From NCBI GenBank assembly GCA_021806645.1, contig JAJZQX010000003.1:186001-250000 (forward strand): a stretch of 64,000 nucleotides of DNA, in the 5' to 3' direction. Source of the stretch: Myxococcales bacterium (GTDB taxonomy: Bacteria > Myxococcota > Myxococcia > Myxococcales > Anaeromyxobacteraceae). The notes beneath the pieces are model-generated. The model was given only the letters and a program-made list of their open reading frames with translations, searched no databases and was not told the DNA's origin. The translations under genes were made by a program, and so were the position numbers. Positions 44,399 through 51,750 of the stretch are shown piece by piece (the first letter of the stretch is position 1; each line of letters starts with the position of its first letter).

Positions 44399-45157
44399 CT
44401 ACTTCAAGAGCTGGAGCGTCCTGCGACACTCCTCGGCCTCGGGCCCCTCGCCCGCCATCGCCACGCACTGCTCGAAGGCGGCGCGAGCGCCGGCCGCGTC
44501 GCCTCCCTTGAGCCGCGCCAGCCCGAGCTGCAGCTGCGCGTCGGCCGCCTTGGGACAGCCGCGGGCGTACGCCTCGAACTCGGCCATCGCCTCGATCGGC
44601 TTCCCGTCGGAGAGCAGGACCCGGCCCAGCTCGCGCCGGCCCTGGCAGTACTTGGGGGCGATCCGGACGCAGGTCCGGAGCTCGGCCAGCCCCTCGTCCT
44701 TGCGCCCCATCTGGTAGAGGGTCTGCCCCCTGTTGCAGCGGGCCACCCACGGCTCCATGTAGAGGTTGACGTCGATGGCCTTGTCGAACTCGGCGAGGGC
44801 CTCGACGGGCCGGCCCGACCTGGCGAGCAGTTGCCCGAGGTTGTTGTGGGCCTCCGGGTAGCCCGGCCGGATCAGCAGCGCGTGACGGTAATCGGCCTCC
44901 GCCTCGGCAAGCTTGCCGAACCCGTATTCCATCACCAGGCCGCGCCCCATCAGCGCCTCCGGCATGTCCGGGTCGGCCGCCAGGGCGATGTCGTACTCCT
45001 TCAGCGCCTCCTGCGATCGGCCGGCGCGAAGGGCTTCGACCGCCAGGTCGTGGTGGATCTCGGCGGCCTTCTGCTCCTTGGGCGAGGGGCCATGGGCGCA
45101 CGCGACCAGCAGGGCCAGCAGCGGGGCGGAGAGGCGGAGCGCTCGGAAATGGGTCAT
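44399..45157 (-). CDS. tgl: TPR lipoprotein, Tgl/PilF/PilW-like pilotin
   Basis: A 252-residue lipoprotein: MTHFRALRLSAPLLALLVAC ends in lipobox LVAC. About six TPR units follow, for example HHDLAVEALRAGRSQEALKEYDIALAADPDMPEALMGRGLV and AHNNLGQLLARSGRPVEALAEFDKAIDVN. The size and layout match the PilF/PilW/Tgl group, outer membrane lipoproteins required for assembling the PilQ secretin of type IV pili; Tgl of Myxococcus has about the same length. Assignment as Tgl is by architecture and lineage, and any TPR lipoprotein would look similar. The start at 45157 is at the signal peptide. Neighbouring unknown genes may share the envelope role. Confidence 0.65.
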   Translation of the reverse strand: MTHFRALRLSAPLLALLVACAHGPSPKEQKAAEIHHDLAVEALRAGRSQEALKEYDIALAADPDMPEALMGRGLVMEYGFGKLAEAEADYRHALLIRPGYPEAHNNLGQLLARSGRPVEALAEFDKAIDVNLYMEPWVARCNRGQTLYQMGRKDEGLAELRTCVRIAPKYCQGRRELGRVLLSDGKPIEAMAEFEAYARGCPKAADAQLQLGLARLKGGDAAGARAAFEQCVAMAGEGPEAEECRRTLQLLK

Positions 45158-45167
45158 GTCGTTCCGA

Positions 45168-45647
45168 TCAGAAGGACGAGAGGAGCCGCGCCATGCGGAC
45201 CGCCTTGGCGACGGCTCCCGGTTCGGCGCCGGCGACGGCACCCGCCGGCTGGCGCGGGTGGGAGAAGAGCGGGAGCCGCTTCAGGGTCTCCTCCTGTAGG
45301 GCCGGCGCCATGTTCCTGAAGTTGAGGTTGTCGAGCATGAAGCCCATCGACTCGAGGAAGTGGAGCCCCGCGTCCTGCACCTCGCGGTACTCCTCGGTGG
45401 AGAGCTGGCGCTTCTCGTGGAGGTAGACGACGTTCTCGCCGGTGAGAGGTAGGTGGAGCGCCACCACGATCGAGAAGGTGCCGTTGGCGTTGCGCAGGCT
45501 GCAGAGCACGCCCTGGACGGCCTGCGGTTGCTTTCCGGGGATGGAGATCTGCGGCTGGTTGATGGCCTCGATGATCGCCACCACCTGCTCGCGGGTGGCG
45601 GGGACGAACTTGATGCTCGGCTCCGGCGTGAACACGCGGCCCCCCAC
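45168..45647 (-). CDS. unknown soluble protein between the Tgl-like gene and a secreted unknown
   Basis: A 159-residue protein without signal peptide that I do not recognise. It begins at a GTG at 45647 that overlaps the upstream stop (TAGTG); a second GTG four codons on is possible. Features are EQVVAIIEAINQPQISIPG, then VQGVLCSLRNANGTFSIVVALHLPLTGENVVYLHEKRQLSTEEYREVQDAGLHFLESMGFMLDN, which alternates strand and helix like a small cytoplasmic alpha/beta domain, and LKRLPLFSHPRQP near the end. It ends 10 nt before the Tgl-like gene and is very likely in the same transcript. Confidence 0.7.
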   Translation of the reverse strand: MGGRVFTPEPSIKFVPATREQVVAIIEAINQPQISIPGKQPQAVQGVLCSLRNANGTFSIVVALHLPLTGENVVYLHEKRQLSTEEYREVQDAGLHFLESMGFMLDNLNFRNMAPALQEETLKRLPLFSHPRQPAGAVAGAEPGAVAKAVRMARLLSSF

Positions 45648-46342
45648 TATCTCGCTTCGAAGACGAACTCCTCCACCTTGTCGTCCACCTCGGCCGCCGT
45701 GCGCGTCATCACCGCGAGCGGCTCGTCGATCATCACGTGATCTCCCCCGACATTGCCGGCCCCGACCACCACCTTGAGGGTCACCTCGGCGCCGTAGTTG
45801 CGCCGCTCGACCCCCTGCAGCCTCTTGGTGCAGGACAGCGTCACCTTGTTGGTCCCGGGGTGGAGGTAGCGGGTGACCTCCGTGACCACCTGCGGATCCG
45901 CCGACCTGAGCACCCGGATCCAGCTGGCGTTGATGAAGACCTCGACGTCGTATTGAGTCCCATCGGGCTGGCTCTGCTCGGTGGCGAGGAAGTAGCGACG
46001 GGCCAGGCGCGACGGCGGCGCGCTCGAGGCGTTGGCCACCATCCCGGACCCCGTGCCCGGTGAGCCGGCGAGCGGGTGTGACGGGGCGAGCGCGGCGGCG
46101 AGCGGCGGCGTGGCGGCCGGTGGCGGCGCGGCGGGCGTGGCCGGGACGGTCGTCCTGACCGCGTAGCCCTTGGCCTGGATCTCCAGGTTGCCCTGGGCGT
46201 CGATTATGACGTTGACGTTCTCGAACTTCTGGTTGGCGACACCGCTGATGTTCACGCCGTTGAGCGTGACGGCAGGCCCCGCCAGCCCTGGCGCTGGCAT
46301 GGCCAGCGCCGCCGCGGCGACAAGAAAGGCAAGTGAGCGCAT
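45647..46342 (-). CDS. secreted protein of unknown function
   Basis: A 231-residue exported protein with signal peptide ending PAPGLAGPA. VTLNGVNISGVANQKFENVNVIIDAQGNLEIQAKGY looks like a beta domain. A Pro/Ala-rich linker of about 50 residues follows, then YFLATEQSQPDGTQYDVEVFINASWIRVLRSADPQVVTEVTRYLHPGTNKVTLSCTKR, a second beta-rich domain. I do not recognise it. Promoter TTGACG-18-TAGAAA (46381-46352) ends 9 nt before the ATG with no Shine-Dalgarno, so it is probably leaderless. It heads a transcript that includes the Tgl-like gene. Confidence 0.75.
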   Translation of the reverse strand: MRSLAFLVAAAALAMPAPGLAGPAVTLNGVNISGVANQKFENVNVIIDAQGNLEIQAKGYAVRTTVPATPAAPPPAATPPLAAALAPSHPLAGSPGTGSGMVANASSAPPSRLARRYFLATEQSQPDGTQYDVEVFINASWIRVLRSADPQVVTEVTRYLHPGTNKVTLSCTKRLQGVERRNYGAEVTLKVVVGAGNVGGDHVMIDEPLAVMTRTAAEVDDKVEEFVFEAR

Positions 46343-46351
46343 CTGTTGACG

Positions 46352-46381
46352 TTTCTAGCAATGAGAGCCGTGCCGCGTCAA
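46352..46381 (-). promoter_or_regulatory. promoter of the secreted unknown and Tgl-like genes
   Basis: TTGACG (46381-46376) and TAGAAA (46357-46352) on the minus strand are 18 bp apart, 5/6 and 4/6 to consensus. The start would fall near 46345, only about 3 nt before the ATG at 46342, so the message would be almost leaderless. Confidence 0.6.
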
Positions 46382-46384
46382 GGC

Positions 46385-46500
46385 GGCCCCGGGACCCGTC
46401 CCTGGGCAGTTCACTGCTCTTTCCCGGAGTAACCGGCCAGGCGATGGGAAACTCCCGTCCCCGCTTCGTTTGCCCGGGAGGCGGCGTCACCATGGGTCTC
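46385..46500 (-). other. GC-rich inverted-repeat stretch downstream of queE, possible structured RNA
   Basis: Several nested stems can be drawn on the minus strand: CTCCCG with CGGGAG, CCGG-TTACT-CCGG, GCAGT-GA-ACTGC, and a long CCC/GGGAC...GTCCC/GGG repeat. It lies between queE and the promoter of the next gene, so it would be a queE 3' region or a separate RNA rather than a leader. No known RNA family was recognised. Confidence 0.3.
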
Positions 46501-46532
46501 CGGCGCGCGGGCTGGGTGGCTGGAGCGGGCGC

Positions 46533-47168
46533 TCACACCCCACGCGCGTCCGCCCCCCAGATCAGCTTGTGCAACTGGAGCGAGAGCCTCGCCTCGATCC
46601 CGGCGGCCAGCAGCCACTCCGCGAGTTCCCTCGGCTGGACCGCCGGCACCACCGGCGAGAAGAGGACCGCCACGCGTCCCGGCAACCGGTGGCGCCTGGC
46701 CACCTCCACCGACCAGCCGAAGTCCCCGGGTGACGACACCACGAACTTCACCTCGTCGTGCGGCCGGAGCCGGTCGAGGTAGCCGAAGTCGCGCGTCTCC
46801 TCACCGGAGCCGGGCGGCTTCACGTCGAAGATCCGGACCACCGCCGGGGGCAACGCCTCGGTGTCGCGCTGGCCATGGGTCTCGACCGTCACCTCCCAGC
46901 CGGCCGCGAGCAGGTCGCGGCAGAGCTCGGGAAGCTCCGGCTGCAGCAGCGGCTCGCCCCCCGTGAGGCAGACGTGACGCCCGGCCATGGCGTTCAGCTC
47001 GGCCACGATCGACTGGCGCGACCGCTCCTGACCACCCTGGAATGCGTAGGCGGTGTCGCACCAGGTGCAGCGCAGGTCGCAGCCGGTGAAACGGACGAAG
47101 GCGCACGGTCGCCCGGCCCGCGTCCCCTCGCCCTGGATGCTCCGGAAGATCTCCGTGACGCGCATCAT
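46533..47168 (-). CDS. queE: 7-carboxy-7-deazaguanine synthase
   Basis: A 211-residue radical SAM enzyme that converts 6-carboxytetrahydropterin to 7-carboxy-7-deazaguanine in queuosine biosynthesis. EIFRSIQGEG, GRPCAFVRFTGCDLRCTWCDT (the CX3CX2C cluster) and CLTGGEPLLQ are diagnostic of QueE. The C-terminus LQLHKLIWG is also standard. The start (ATG 47168, or the ATG one codon later) overlaps the lytic transglycosylase stop. No queC, queD or queF is in the window. Confidence 0.95.
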   Translation of the reverse strand: MMRVTEIFRSIQGEGTRAGRPCAFVRFTGCDLRCTWCDTAYAFQGGQERSRQSIVAELNAMAGRHVCLTGGEPLLQPELPELCRDLLAAGWEVTVETHGQRDTEALPPAVVRIFDVKPPGSGEETRDFGYLDRLRPHDEVKFVVSSPGDFGWSVEVARRHRLPGRVAVLFSPVVPAVQPRELAEWLLAAGIEARLSLQLHKLIWGADARGV

Positions 47169-47875
47169 CTCGCACGGGGCGGGGCCCCGGCGTCGGCGAA
47201 TCTCGGACCGGACTCCTCGGGGAGGGTTCGCCGCAGCCGGTGGTACTCGGCCAGCACTCGCCTCGCGTACCCGACGACCCCGGTCGGCACGGAGCCGGCA
47301 TGGATCCAGGCGTAGAGCCGGTTGGGGCCGGCGTTGTAAGCCATCAGCGCCACCTCTCGATCAGGATAGCTGTCGAGGCAGCGTCGCAGGTACCGGATAC
47401 CGGCCCGGACGTTGGCGACCGGGTCGTACGGGTCGCTGGATCCCGTGCCGAACGTCTTGGCCTCACGCTTCAGGGTCCCGGGAAGCAGTTGCATCAGCCC
47501 GAGCGCTCCCGCGGCGCTGACTGCCGCCGGGTCGTAACCCGACTCGACCTGGATGACCGCCAGCACGAGCAGCGGGTCGAGCCGGGCCGCTTCGGCCTCG
47601 GCCAGGATGGTCCGGGCCAGGTCCTCGTGGAGCGCCGGGTCTAGCCCAGGCATGCGCGCGAAGAGGTGGTCCTCCAGCCGCGCCACCCGGCGCTCGCCGA
47701 GCGCGTCGGGGCAACCGGCGGCGAGGCAGGCCCCCATCTCCTGTTCGGCGGGGCGAATCGTCCGCTCGCGGTCGGAGAGCTTCGTCGGAACGGTCAACGC
47801 CCCCGCAGCGAGGAAGGTCACCAGGCCGAGACGGACCGCCCCCCTGACGGTCACCCCCGTCACGCTGGTCGCCAT
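47165..47875 (-). CDS. lytic transglycosylase (SLT family)
   Basis: A 236-residue exported murein hydrolase. An N-terminal hydrophobic segment (RLGLVTFLAAGALTVP) acts as signal or anchor. The catalytic domain shows LVLAVIQVESGYDPAAVSAAGALGLMQLLPGT with the catalytic Glu in VES, then NVRAGIRYLRRCL and ALMAYNAGP, the Slt70/MltE-type pattern. It cleaves the MurNAc-GlcNAc bond to leave 1,6-anhydro ends. Transcribed upstream of queE with a 4-nt overlap. No LysM or SH3 domain is present. Confidence 0.92.
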   Translation of the reverse strand: MATSVTGVTVRGAVRLGLVTFLAAGALTVPTKLSDRERTIRPAEQEMGACLAAGCPDALGERRVARLEDHLFARMPGLDPALHEDLARTILAEAEAARLDPLLVLAVIQVESGYDPAAVSAAGALGLMQLLPGTLKREAKTFGTGSSDPYDPVANVRAGIRYLRRCLDSYPDREVALMAYNAGPNRLYAWIHAGSVPTGVVGYARRVLAEYHRLRRTLPEESGPRFADAGAPPRAR

Positions 47876-47926
47876 TCCACGCCGGCGCGCCCCGCGGCTG
47901 GCGCCGTCGCGGAATCCTCCTTGATT

Positions 47927-48349
47927 TCAGTCATCCCTTCCCCCCCTTTTCGGCGTGCTCTTCCTGGCCGGTCGGGCCTTTTGCCCGCTCTCGACCCGCT
48001 TGGCAAGTCGCTCGAGCTCCTGATGCAGCTCCTCGACCTGTTCTCGGGTCGCAACCCCCAGGAAGGACACAACCTTCCCCTGGATCTCGACCATACGCTC
48101 AAGCGCCTCGGCACGTAAGGAATCGGCCTTCCCACGCCACCTCTCGGCACGCTCCCGTCCGGTCTTCTGGAGCAGCTCCAGCTTCCCGCGAAGCTCGGCG
48201 ATCCGGTCCTCGAGGTGGGCGTCGCCCACCATCTTCTCCAATCCGGCCTCGATCTCCTTCCGGCTGGCCTTCCCCTTCTTGGCCAGTTCCTTCAGGATGT
48301 CCGGCACCTTGACGCTTCCGTTCCGGCTGGTGCTGCGCGTCTCGACCAT
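47927..48349 (-). CDS. phasin-like coiled-coil protein
   Basis: A 140-residue Lys/Glu-rich helical protein without signal peptide. ILKELAKKGKASRKEIEAGLEKMVGDAHLEDRIAELRGKLELLQKTGRERAE, then MVEIQGKVVSFLGVATREQVEELHQELERLAKRVE resembles PhaF/phasin proteins of polyhydroxyalkanoate granules, and ends in a basic KARPARKSTPKRGG tail that could bind nucleic acid as in PhaF. No PHA synthase is nearby, so the link to PHA is uncertain. The ATG at 48349 has GAGGGA upstream. A strong palindrome lies 83-107 bp before it. Confidence 0.6.
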   Translation of the reverse strand: MVETRSTSRNGSVKVPDILKELAKKGKASRKEIEAGLEKMVGDAHLEDRIAELRGKLELLQKTGRERAERWRGKADSLRAEALERMVEIQGKVVSFLGVATREQVEELHQELERLAKRVESGQKARPARKSTPKRGGRDD

Positions 48350-48431
48350 GTCGTCCCTCGCTCTAGCGGCGGCGGCAGCAGGCCGCCACGGCCACTTTGG
48401 GGGAGAGTGTGTGCTGACCACCTACGGGCGT

Positions 48432-48456
48432 CAACGTAACGCGACGCGTTACGTTG
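48432..48456. promoter_or_regulatory. operator-like 12-bp inverted repeat
   Basis: CAACGTAACGCG is followed by one A and then its exact reverse complement. It is AT-richer than its surroundings and lies 3 nt from the pyrD stop and 83 bp upstream of the phasin-like start, on the shared minus strand. The one-base spacer and the TAACGCG...CGCGTTA core suit a dimeric regulator (TetR type) better than an RNA hairpin, whose loop would be too tight and which lacks a U-tract. Confidence 0.6.
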
Positions 48457-48459
48457 GGT

Positions 48460-49533
48460 TCATCCCTTCAGGTCTGCTCCGATGACCTCTTCGATCGATC
48501 GGAAGCCGTCGCGCTCCATCAGCCGGCAGAGTCCCTGGTTGACCCGGGACGCGAACCCGGGGCCGCCGTAGATGAAGCCCGTGTAGACCTGGACCAGCGT
48601 GGCGCCTGCCCGGAGCTTGGCCCAGGCGTCCTCGGCCGACATGACGCCGCCCGAGCCGATGACCGGGACGCGGCCGGCCGCGCGCGCGGCCACCCGCCGG
48701 ATCACCTCGGTGGACCGTACCGTGAGCGGGGCCCCGGAGAGCCCGCCCGCCTCCCCCGCGCGCGGGTGGCCCTCGACGCCGGCGCGGGAGAGGGTCGTGT
48801 TGGTGGCCGCGATGGCGGCGACCCCGGCGGCGATGGCCACCTCTACCGCCTCGTCGAGCGCTTCCGCCGCGAGGTCCGGAGCCAGCTTCACCACCAGCCC
48901 CTTGGTGGGCGCCCGCTCCTTCAGCCGCGCCACGCAGCCACGCAGCAGCCGGTCGAGCGCCGCGCGCTCCTGCAACTGCCGGAGCCCGGGCGTGTTGGGC
49001 GAGGAGATGTTGACCACCAGGTAGTCGGCGTACGGGTGGAGCGCGTCGATGCAGGCGAGGTAGTCGTCCACCGCCTGGTCGTTGGGCGTCGTCTTGTTCT
49101 TGCCGAGGTTGATCCCGACCACCCCGGTGCGCGCCTCCGGATCGAGCGCGGCGAGCCGGGCGGCGCAGGCGGCCGCCCCCGCGTTGTTGAACCCCATCCG
49201 GTTGATGAGGGCCCGGTGCTCGGGGAGCCGGAAGATGCGGGGCCGGTCGTTGCCGGATTGCGGACGGGGCGTGATGGTCCCGATCTCGAGGTGCGAGAAC
49301 CCCATCCCCAGCAGCGCCGCGACCGCGACGTCCCCCTTGTCGAAGCCGGCCGCCAGTCCGACGGGGCTGTCGAACTCCAGCCCGAGGCAGCGGACCCGCA
49401 GCCGGGGATCGGCGCGCGGCCGGCGCCGCCGGGCCAACGCCGGCGACACCAGGCGGAGCAGCCGTAGGACCACGCGATGGACGAACTCCGGGTCGAAGCG
49501 GAAGAGGATCCAGCGGAGGAGTCGCCAGCGCAT
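48460..49533 (-). CDS. pyrD: dihydroorotate dehydrogenase (quinone, class 2)
   Basis: A 357-residue FMN enzyme of pyrimidine synthesis that oxidises dihydroorotate with quinone at the inner membrane. The N-terminal helix pair (LLRWILFRFDPEFVHRVVLRLLRLV) is the class 2 membrane-association domain. GLAAGFDKGDVAVAALLGMGFSHLEIGTITPRPQSGNDRPRIFRL, NRMGFNN, VVNISSPNTPGLRQLQ and VPVIGSGGVMSAEDAW are canonical. It lies 11 nt after rimI on the same strand. Confidence 0.96.
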   Translation of the reverse strand: MRWRLLRWILFRFDPEFVHRVVLRLLRLVSPALARRRRPRADPRLRVRCLGLEFDSPVGLAAGFDKGDVAVAALLGMGFSHLEIGTITPRPQSGNDRPRIFRLPEHRALINRMGFNNAGAAACAARLAALDPEARTGVVGINLGKNKTTPNDQAVDDYLACIDALHPYADYLVVNISSPNTPGLRQLQERAALDRLLRGCVARLKERAPTKGLVVKLAPDLAAEALDEAVEVAIAAGVAAIAATNTTLSRAGVEGHPRAGEAGGLSGAPLTVRSTEVIRRVAARAAGRVPVIGSGGVMSAEDAWAKLRAGATLVQVYTGFIYGGPGFASRVNQGLCRLMERDGFRSIEEVIGADLKG

Positions 49534-49544
49534 GGCCGAACTGT

Positions 49545-50021
49545 CTACCGCGAATCGAACTCCAGGGTCATCACGATCGCGTCCTCGTCCTCCTCGGCGT
49601 AGTAGCGCGGCCGCACCCCGACCTCCTGGTAGCCGAGCGAGCGGTACAGGGCGATGGCCGGGGCGTTGGAGCGGCGGACCTCCAGCGTCGAGAGGCGGGC
49701 TCCCTTCCCACGGCCGATGGCGGCCGCCTCCTCCATCAGGGCGCGCGCCACCCCGCGGCGCCGCGCCTCGGGATCGGTCCCGACGTTGAGGACGTGGACC
49801 TCGTCATGGACCAACCAGAAGATGACGTAGCCGAGGATCCGGTCCCCGGCGTCCGGGCCAGCCGCCACGGCCGCCCGCTGGATGGACCAGGCGTGGCCCA
49901 GCTCGGCGCGGAGCAGGGCCTCGGACCAGGGATGGAGGAAGCCGGCGGCCTCGATCTCCATGATGCGCGGCAGGTCGGTCTCCACCACCGGCCGGAAGCG
50001 GAACCGCGCCGCGCCCCTCAC
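49545..50021 (-). CDS. rimI: GNAT N-acetyltransferase, RimI-like
   Basis: A 158-residue acetyltransferase related to the enzyme that acetylates the N-terminus of ribosomal protein S18. FRFRPVVETDLPRIMEIEAAGFLHPWSEALLRAEL is the RimI start. VLNVGTDPEARRRGVARALMEEA is the acetyl-CoA loop, and ALYRSLGYQEVGVRPRYY the C-terminal motif. The GTG at 50021 overlaps the stop of the SurA-like gene (GTGA). Substrate is by family only. Confidence 0.85.
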   Translation of the reverse strand: MRGAARFRFRPVVETDLPRIMEIEAAGFLHPWSEALLRAELGHAWSIQRAAVAAGPDAGDRILGYVIFWLVHDEVHVLNVGTDPEARRRGVARALMEEAAAIGRGKGARLSTLEVRRSNAPAIALYRSLGYQEVGVRPRYYAEEDEDAIVMTLEFDSR

Positions 50022-50689
50022 CGCGCCGGCTCCTCGCGCAGCTCCGGCATCAGCACGCGGATGTCGGCCCGCGACCGCAGGTCGGCGAGGATCTGGCGCA
50101 CCTGCTCCTGGGCCCGCTCGTTCGACAGCCTGGACCTCGCCGCGTCCCGCTCCGCGGGCGTCGGCACCGCCGAGCCCCGCCCGGCCAGCCAGCGCGACAC
50201 CTCCTCCTCGGAGACCCGCGCGCCGGGGCCGAGCCGGTTGTCGAGGAAGCGCTGCACCCGCAGGCCGCGCGCCAGGATCGACCGCAGCTCCTCCTCCGGA
50301 AGCTCGCTGGTGGCCAGGAAGCTCCGGTACGCAGCCTCGTCGGGGAAGAGCTGGCGGAAGGCCTGGAGCGCCCGCTGGACCTCCTCGCGCGAGATCTCGT
50401 CCACCTTGAGCCGGTTCGCCTCGTCGGCCACCAGCCACTGGTCGAGGAGCCAGCGCAGCGCGGCCCGGCGCGCGGCGGCGTCGAGCGGCGCCAGGACGGC
50501 CCGCGAGGCCCCCTGCCCGACCAGCGCCACCCGGGCCTCCTCGTCGAGCCGGGTCAGCGTCAGCGGCCTCGGCGCGGCGCCGGCCGGGTTGCGGACCACC
50601 GCGACCACCCGCTCCAGCACCACGCCGCCGGCCGGACGGGCGGCGATCGGTGCGATGGCGAGCAGCAGGGCGAGGACGATGGAGCGCAT
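50018..50689 (-). CDS. SurA N-domain periplasmic chaperone-like protein (no PPIase domain)
   Basis: A 223-residue exported protein with signal MRSIVLALLLAIAPIAA. The helical region (ALRWLLDQWLVADEANRLKVDEISREEVQRALQAFRQLFPDEAAYRSFLATSELPEEELRSILARGLRVQRFLDNRL) is the SurA/PpiD-type peptide-binding fold. The parvulin domain normally placed afterwards is absent. ATG 50689 has no Shine-Dalgarno; TACCAT sits 6 nt upstream. It is divergent from the DnaJ-like gene over 51 bp, and coupled to rimI. Confidence 0.78.
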   Translation of the reverse strand: MRSIVLALLLAIAPIAARPAGGVVLERVVAVVRNPAGAAPRPLTLTRLDEEARVALVGQGASRAVLAPLDAAARRAALRWLLDQWLVADEANRLKVDEISREEVQRALQAFRQLFPDEAAYRSFLATSELPEEELRSILARGLRVQRFLDNRLGPGARVSEEEVSRWLAGRGSAVPTPAERDAARSRLSNERAQEQVRQILADLRSRADIRVLMPELREEPAR

Positions 50690-50706
50690 CGGCCCATGGT
50701 AGTCCA

Positions 50707-50734
50707 TTGACGCCCGGCCACGGCGCGTTACCTT
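50707..50734 (+). promoter_or_regulatory. promoter of the DnaJ-like gene placing +1 at the start codon
   Basis: TTGACG (50707-50712) and TACCTT (50729-50734) are 16 bp apart. A start 7 nt after the -10 falls on the GTG at 50741, so the transcript would be leaderless. The surA-like gene's TACCAT (50701-50696) lies just upstream on the other strand. Confidence 0.65.
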
Positions 50735-50740
50735 GCGGGC

Positions 50741-51703
50741 GTGGCCCACCGCGACCTCTACCAGATCCTCGGCGTCCCCCGGACCGCGACCCCGGAGGAG
50801 ATCAAGAAGGCCTACCGGAAGCAGGCGCGCCAGCACCACCCCGACGTCAACCCGGGGAACAAGGCCGCCGAGGAGCGCTTCAAGGAGGCCTCGGCGGCCT
50901 TCGAGGTCCTCTCCGACCCGAAGCGCCGATCGCTCTACGACGAGTTCGGCCCCGATGCGCTCCGCACCGGCTTCGACGAGAAGCGGGCCGAGGAGGTGCG
51001 GCGCTGGCGCAAGGCGGGCGGCGCGCCGGGCGCCCAGCCGTTCGACTTCGGCGACTTCTCGTCGGTCAACGTGGAGGGGTACGGCCCGGTCGACTTCGGC
51101 ACGGTCTTCGAGTCGATCTTCGGGCAGCAGGCGCGCGGGCGCGCGGCCCACGGCCGGCGCGCCGCGCCGCGCGCCGGCGACGACCTCGAGGCCGAGCTGG
51201 AGCTGGAGCTGCGCGACGCGGTGCTGGGAGCCGACCGCGACGTCCGGGTCGGGGCGCGCACGCTCCGGGTCACCATCAAGCCGGGCACGGCCGATGGCGC
51301 CCGGATCAGGTTGGCCGGCCAGGGGAGCCCTGGGGAACGGGGTGGCCCCCCCGGCGACCTGTTGCTGCGCATCCGCCTCCGCCCCCACCCGATGGTGCGG
51401 GTCGATGGAAAGGACCTCTACCTCGACCTCCCCCTCACCGTCCCGGAGGCGGTCAACGGGGCCGAGGTCGAGCTGCCCACCTTCGAGGGGAAGGTCCGCT
51501 TCACCGTCACCCCCGGCACCCCCTCCGGCAAGCAGATCCGGCTGCGCGGCAAGGGACTGCCTGACCTCCGGGGCGGCTCGCGCGGTGACCTCTACGCCGT
51601 CGTCAAGCTGGTGCTGCCCGAGGCGAGCGACCCGCTCCGGGACGCGGTGAAGGCGCTGGCCCCCCTCTACAAGGGCGATCCACGAGCGGGCATCTCGTTG
51701 TAG
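50741..51703 (+). CDS. type II J-domain co-chaperone (CbpA/DnaJ-like)
   Basis: A 320-residue J protein. DLYQILGVPRTATPEEIKKAYRKQARQHHPDVNPGN carries the J domain with HPD; a Gly/Phe-rich segment (FDFGDFSSVNVEGYGPVDFGTVFESIFG) follows, then two beta substrate-binding domains (DDLEAELELELRDAVLGADRDV; GKVRFTVTPGTPSGKQIRLRGKGLPDLRGGSRGDLYA). The zinc-finger domain of DnaJ is missing, so it is the CbpA class that stimulates DnaK. It starts at a GTG without Shine-Dalgarno. The next gene follows after 47 bp. Confidence 0.92.
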   Translation: MAHRDLYQILGVPRTATPEEIKKAYRKQARQHHPDVNPGNKAAEERFKEASAAFEVLSDPKRRSLYDEFGPDALRTGFDEKRAEEVRRWRKAGGAPGAQPFDFGDFSSVNVEGYGPVDFGTVFESIFGQQARGRAAHGRRAAPRAGDDLEAELELELRDAVLGADRDVRVGARTLRVTIKPGTADGARIRLAGQGSPGERGGPPGDLLLRIRLRPHPMVRVDGKDLYLDLPLTVPEAVNGAEVELPTFEGKVRFTVTPGTPSGKQIRLRGKGLPDLRGGSRGDLYAVVKLVLPEASDPLRDAVKALAPLYKGDPRAGISL

Positions 51704-51750
51704 AACCACCACGCGCCGCCCTCGTGGGCCCTGGAGCGGCGGGAGGCTCG

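Noticed and set aside
46385-46500. c-di-GMP-I riboswitch upstream of the Tgl-like transcript
   Set aside because: GGGCAAAC and GGGGACG resemble parts of the motif, but the P1b hairpin, GACGCAAAGCC and the receptor sequence are missing, and a promoter lies downstream of it.
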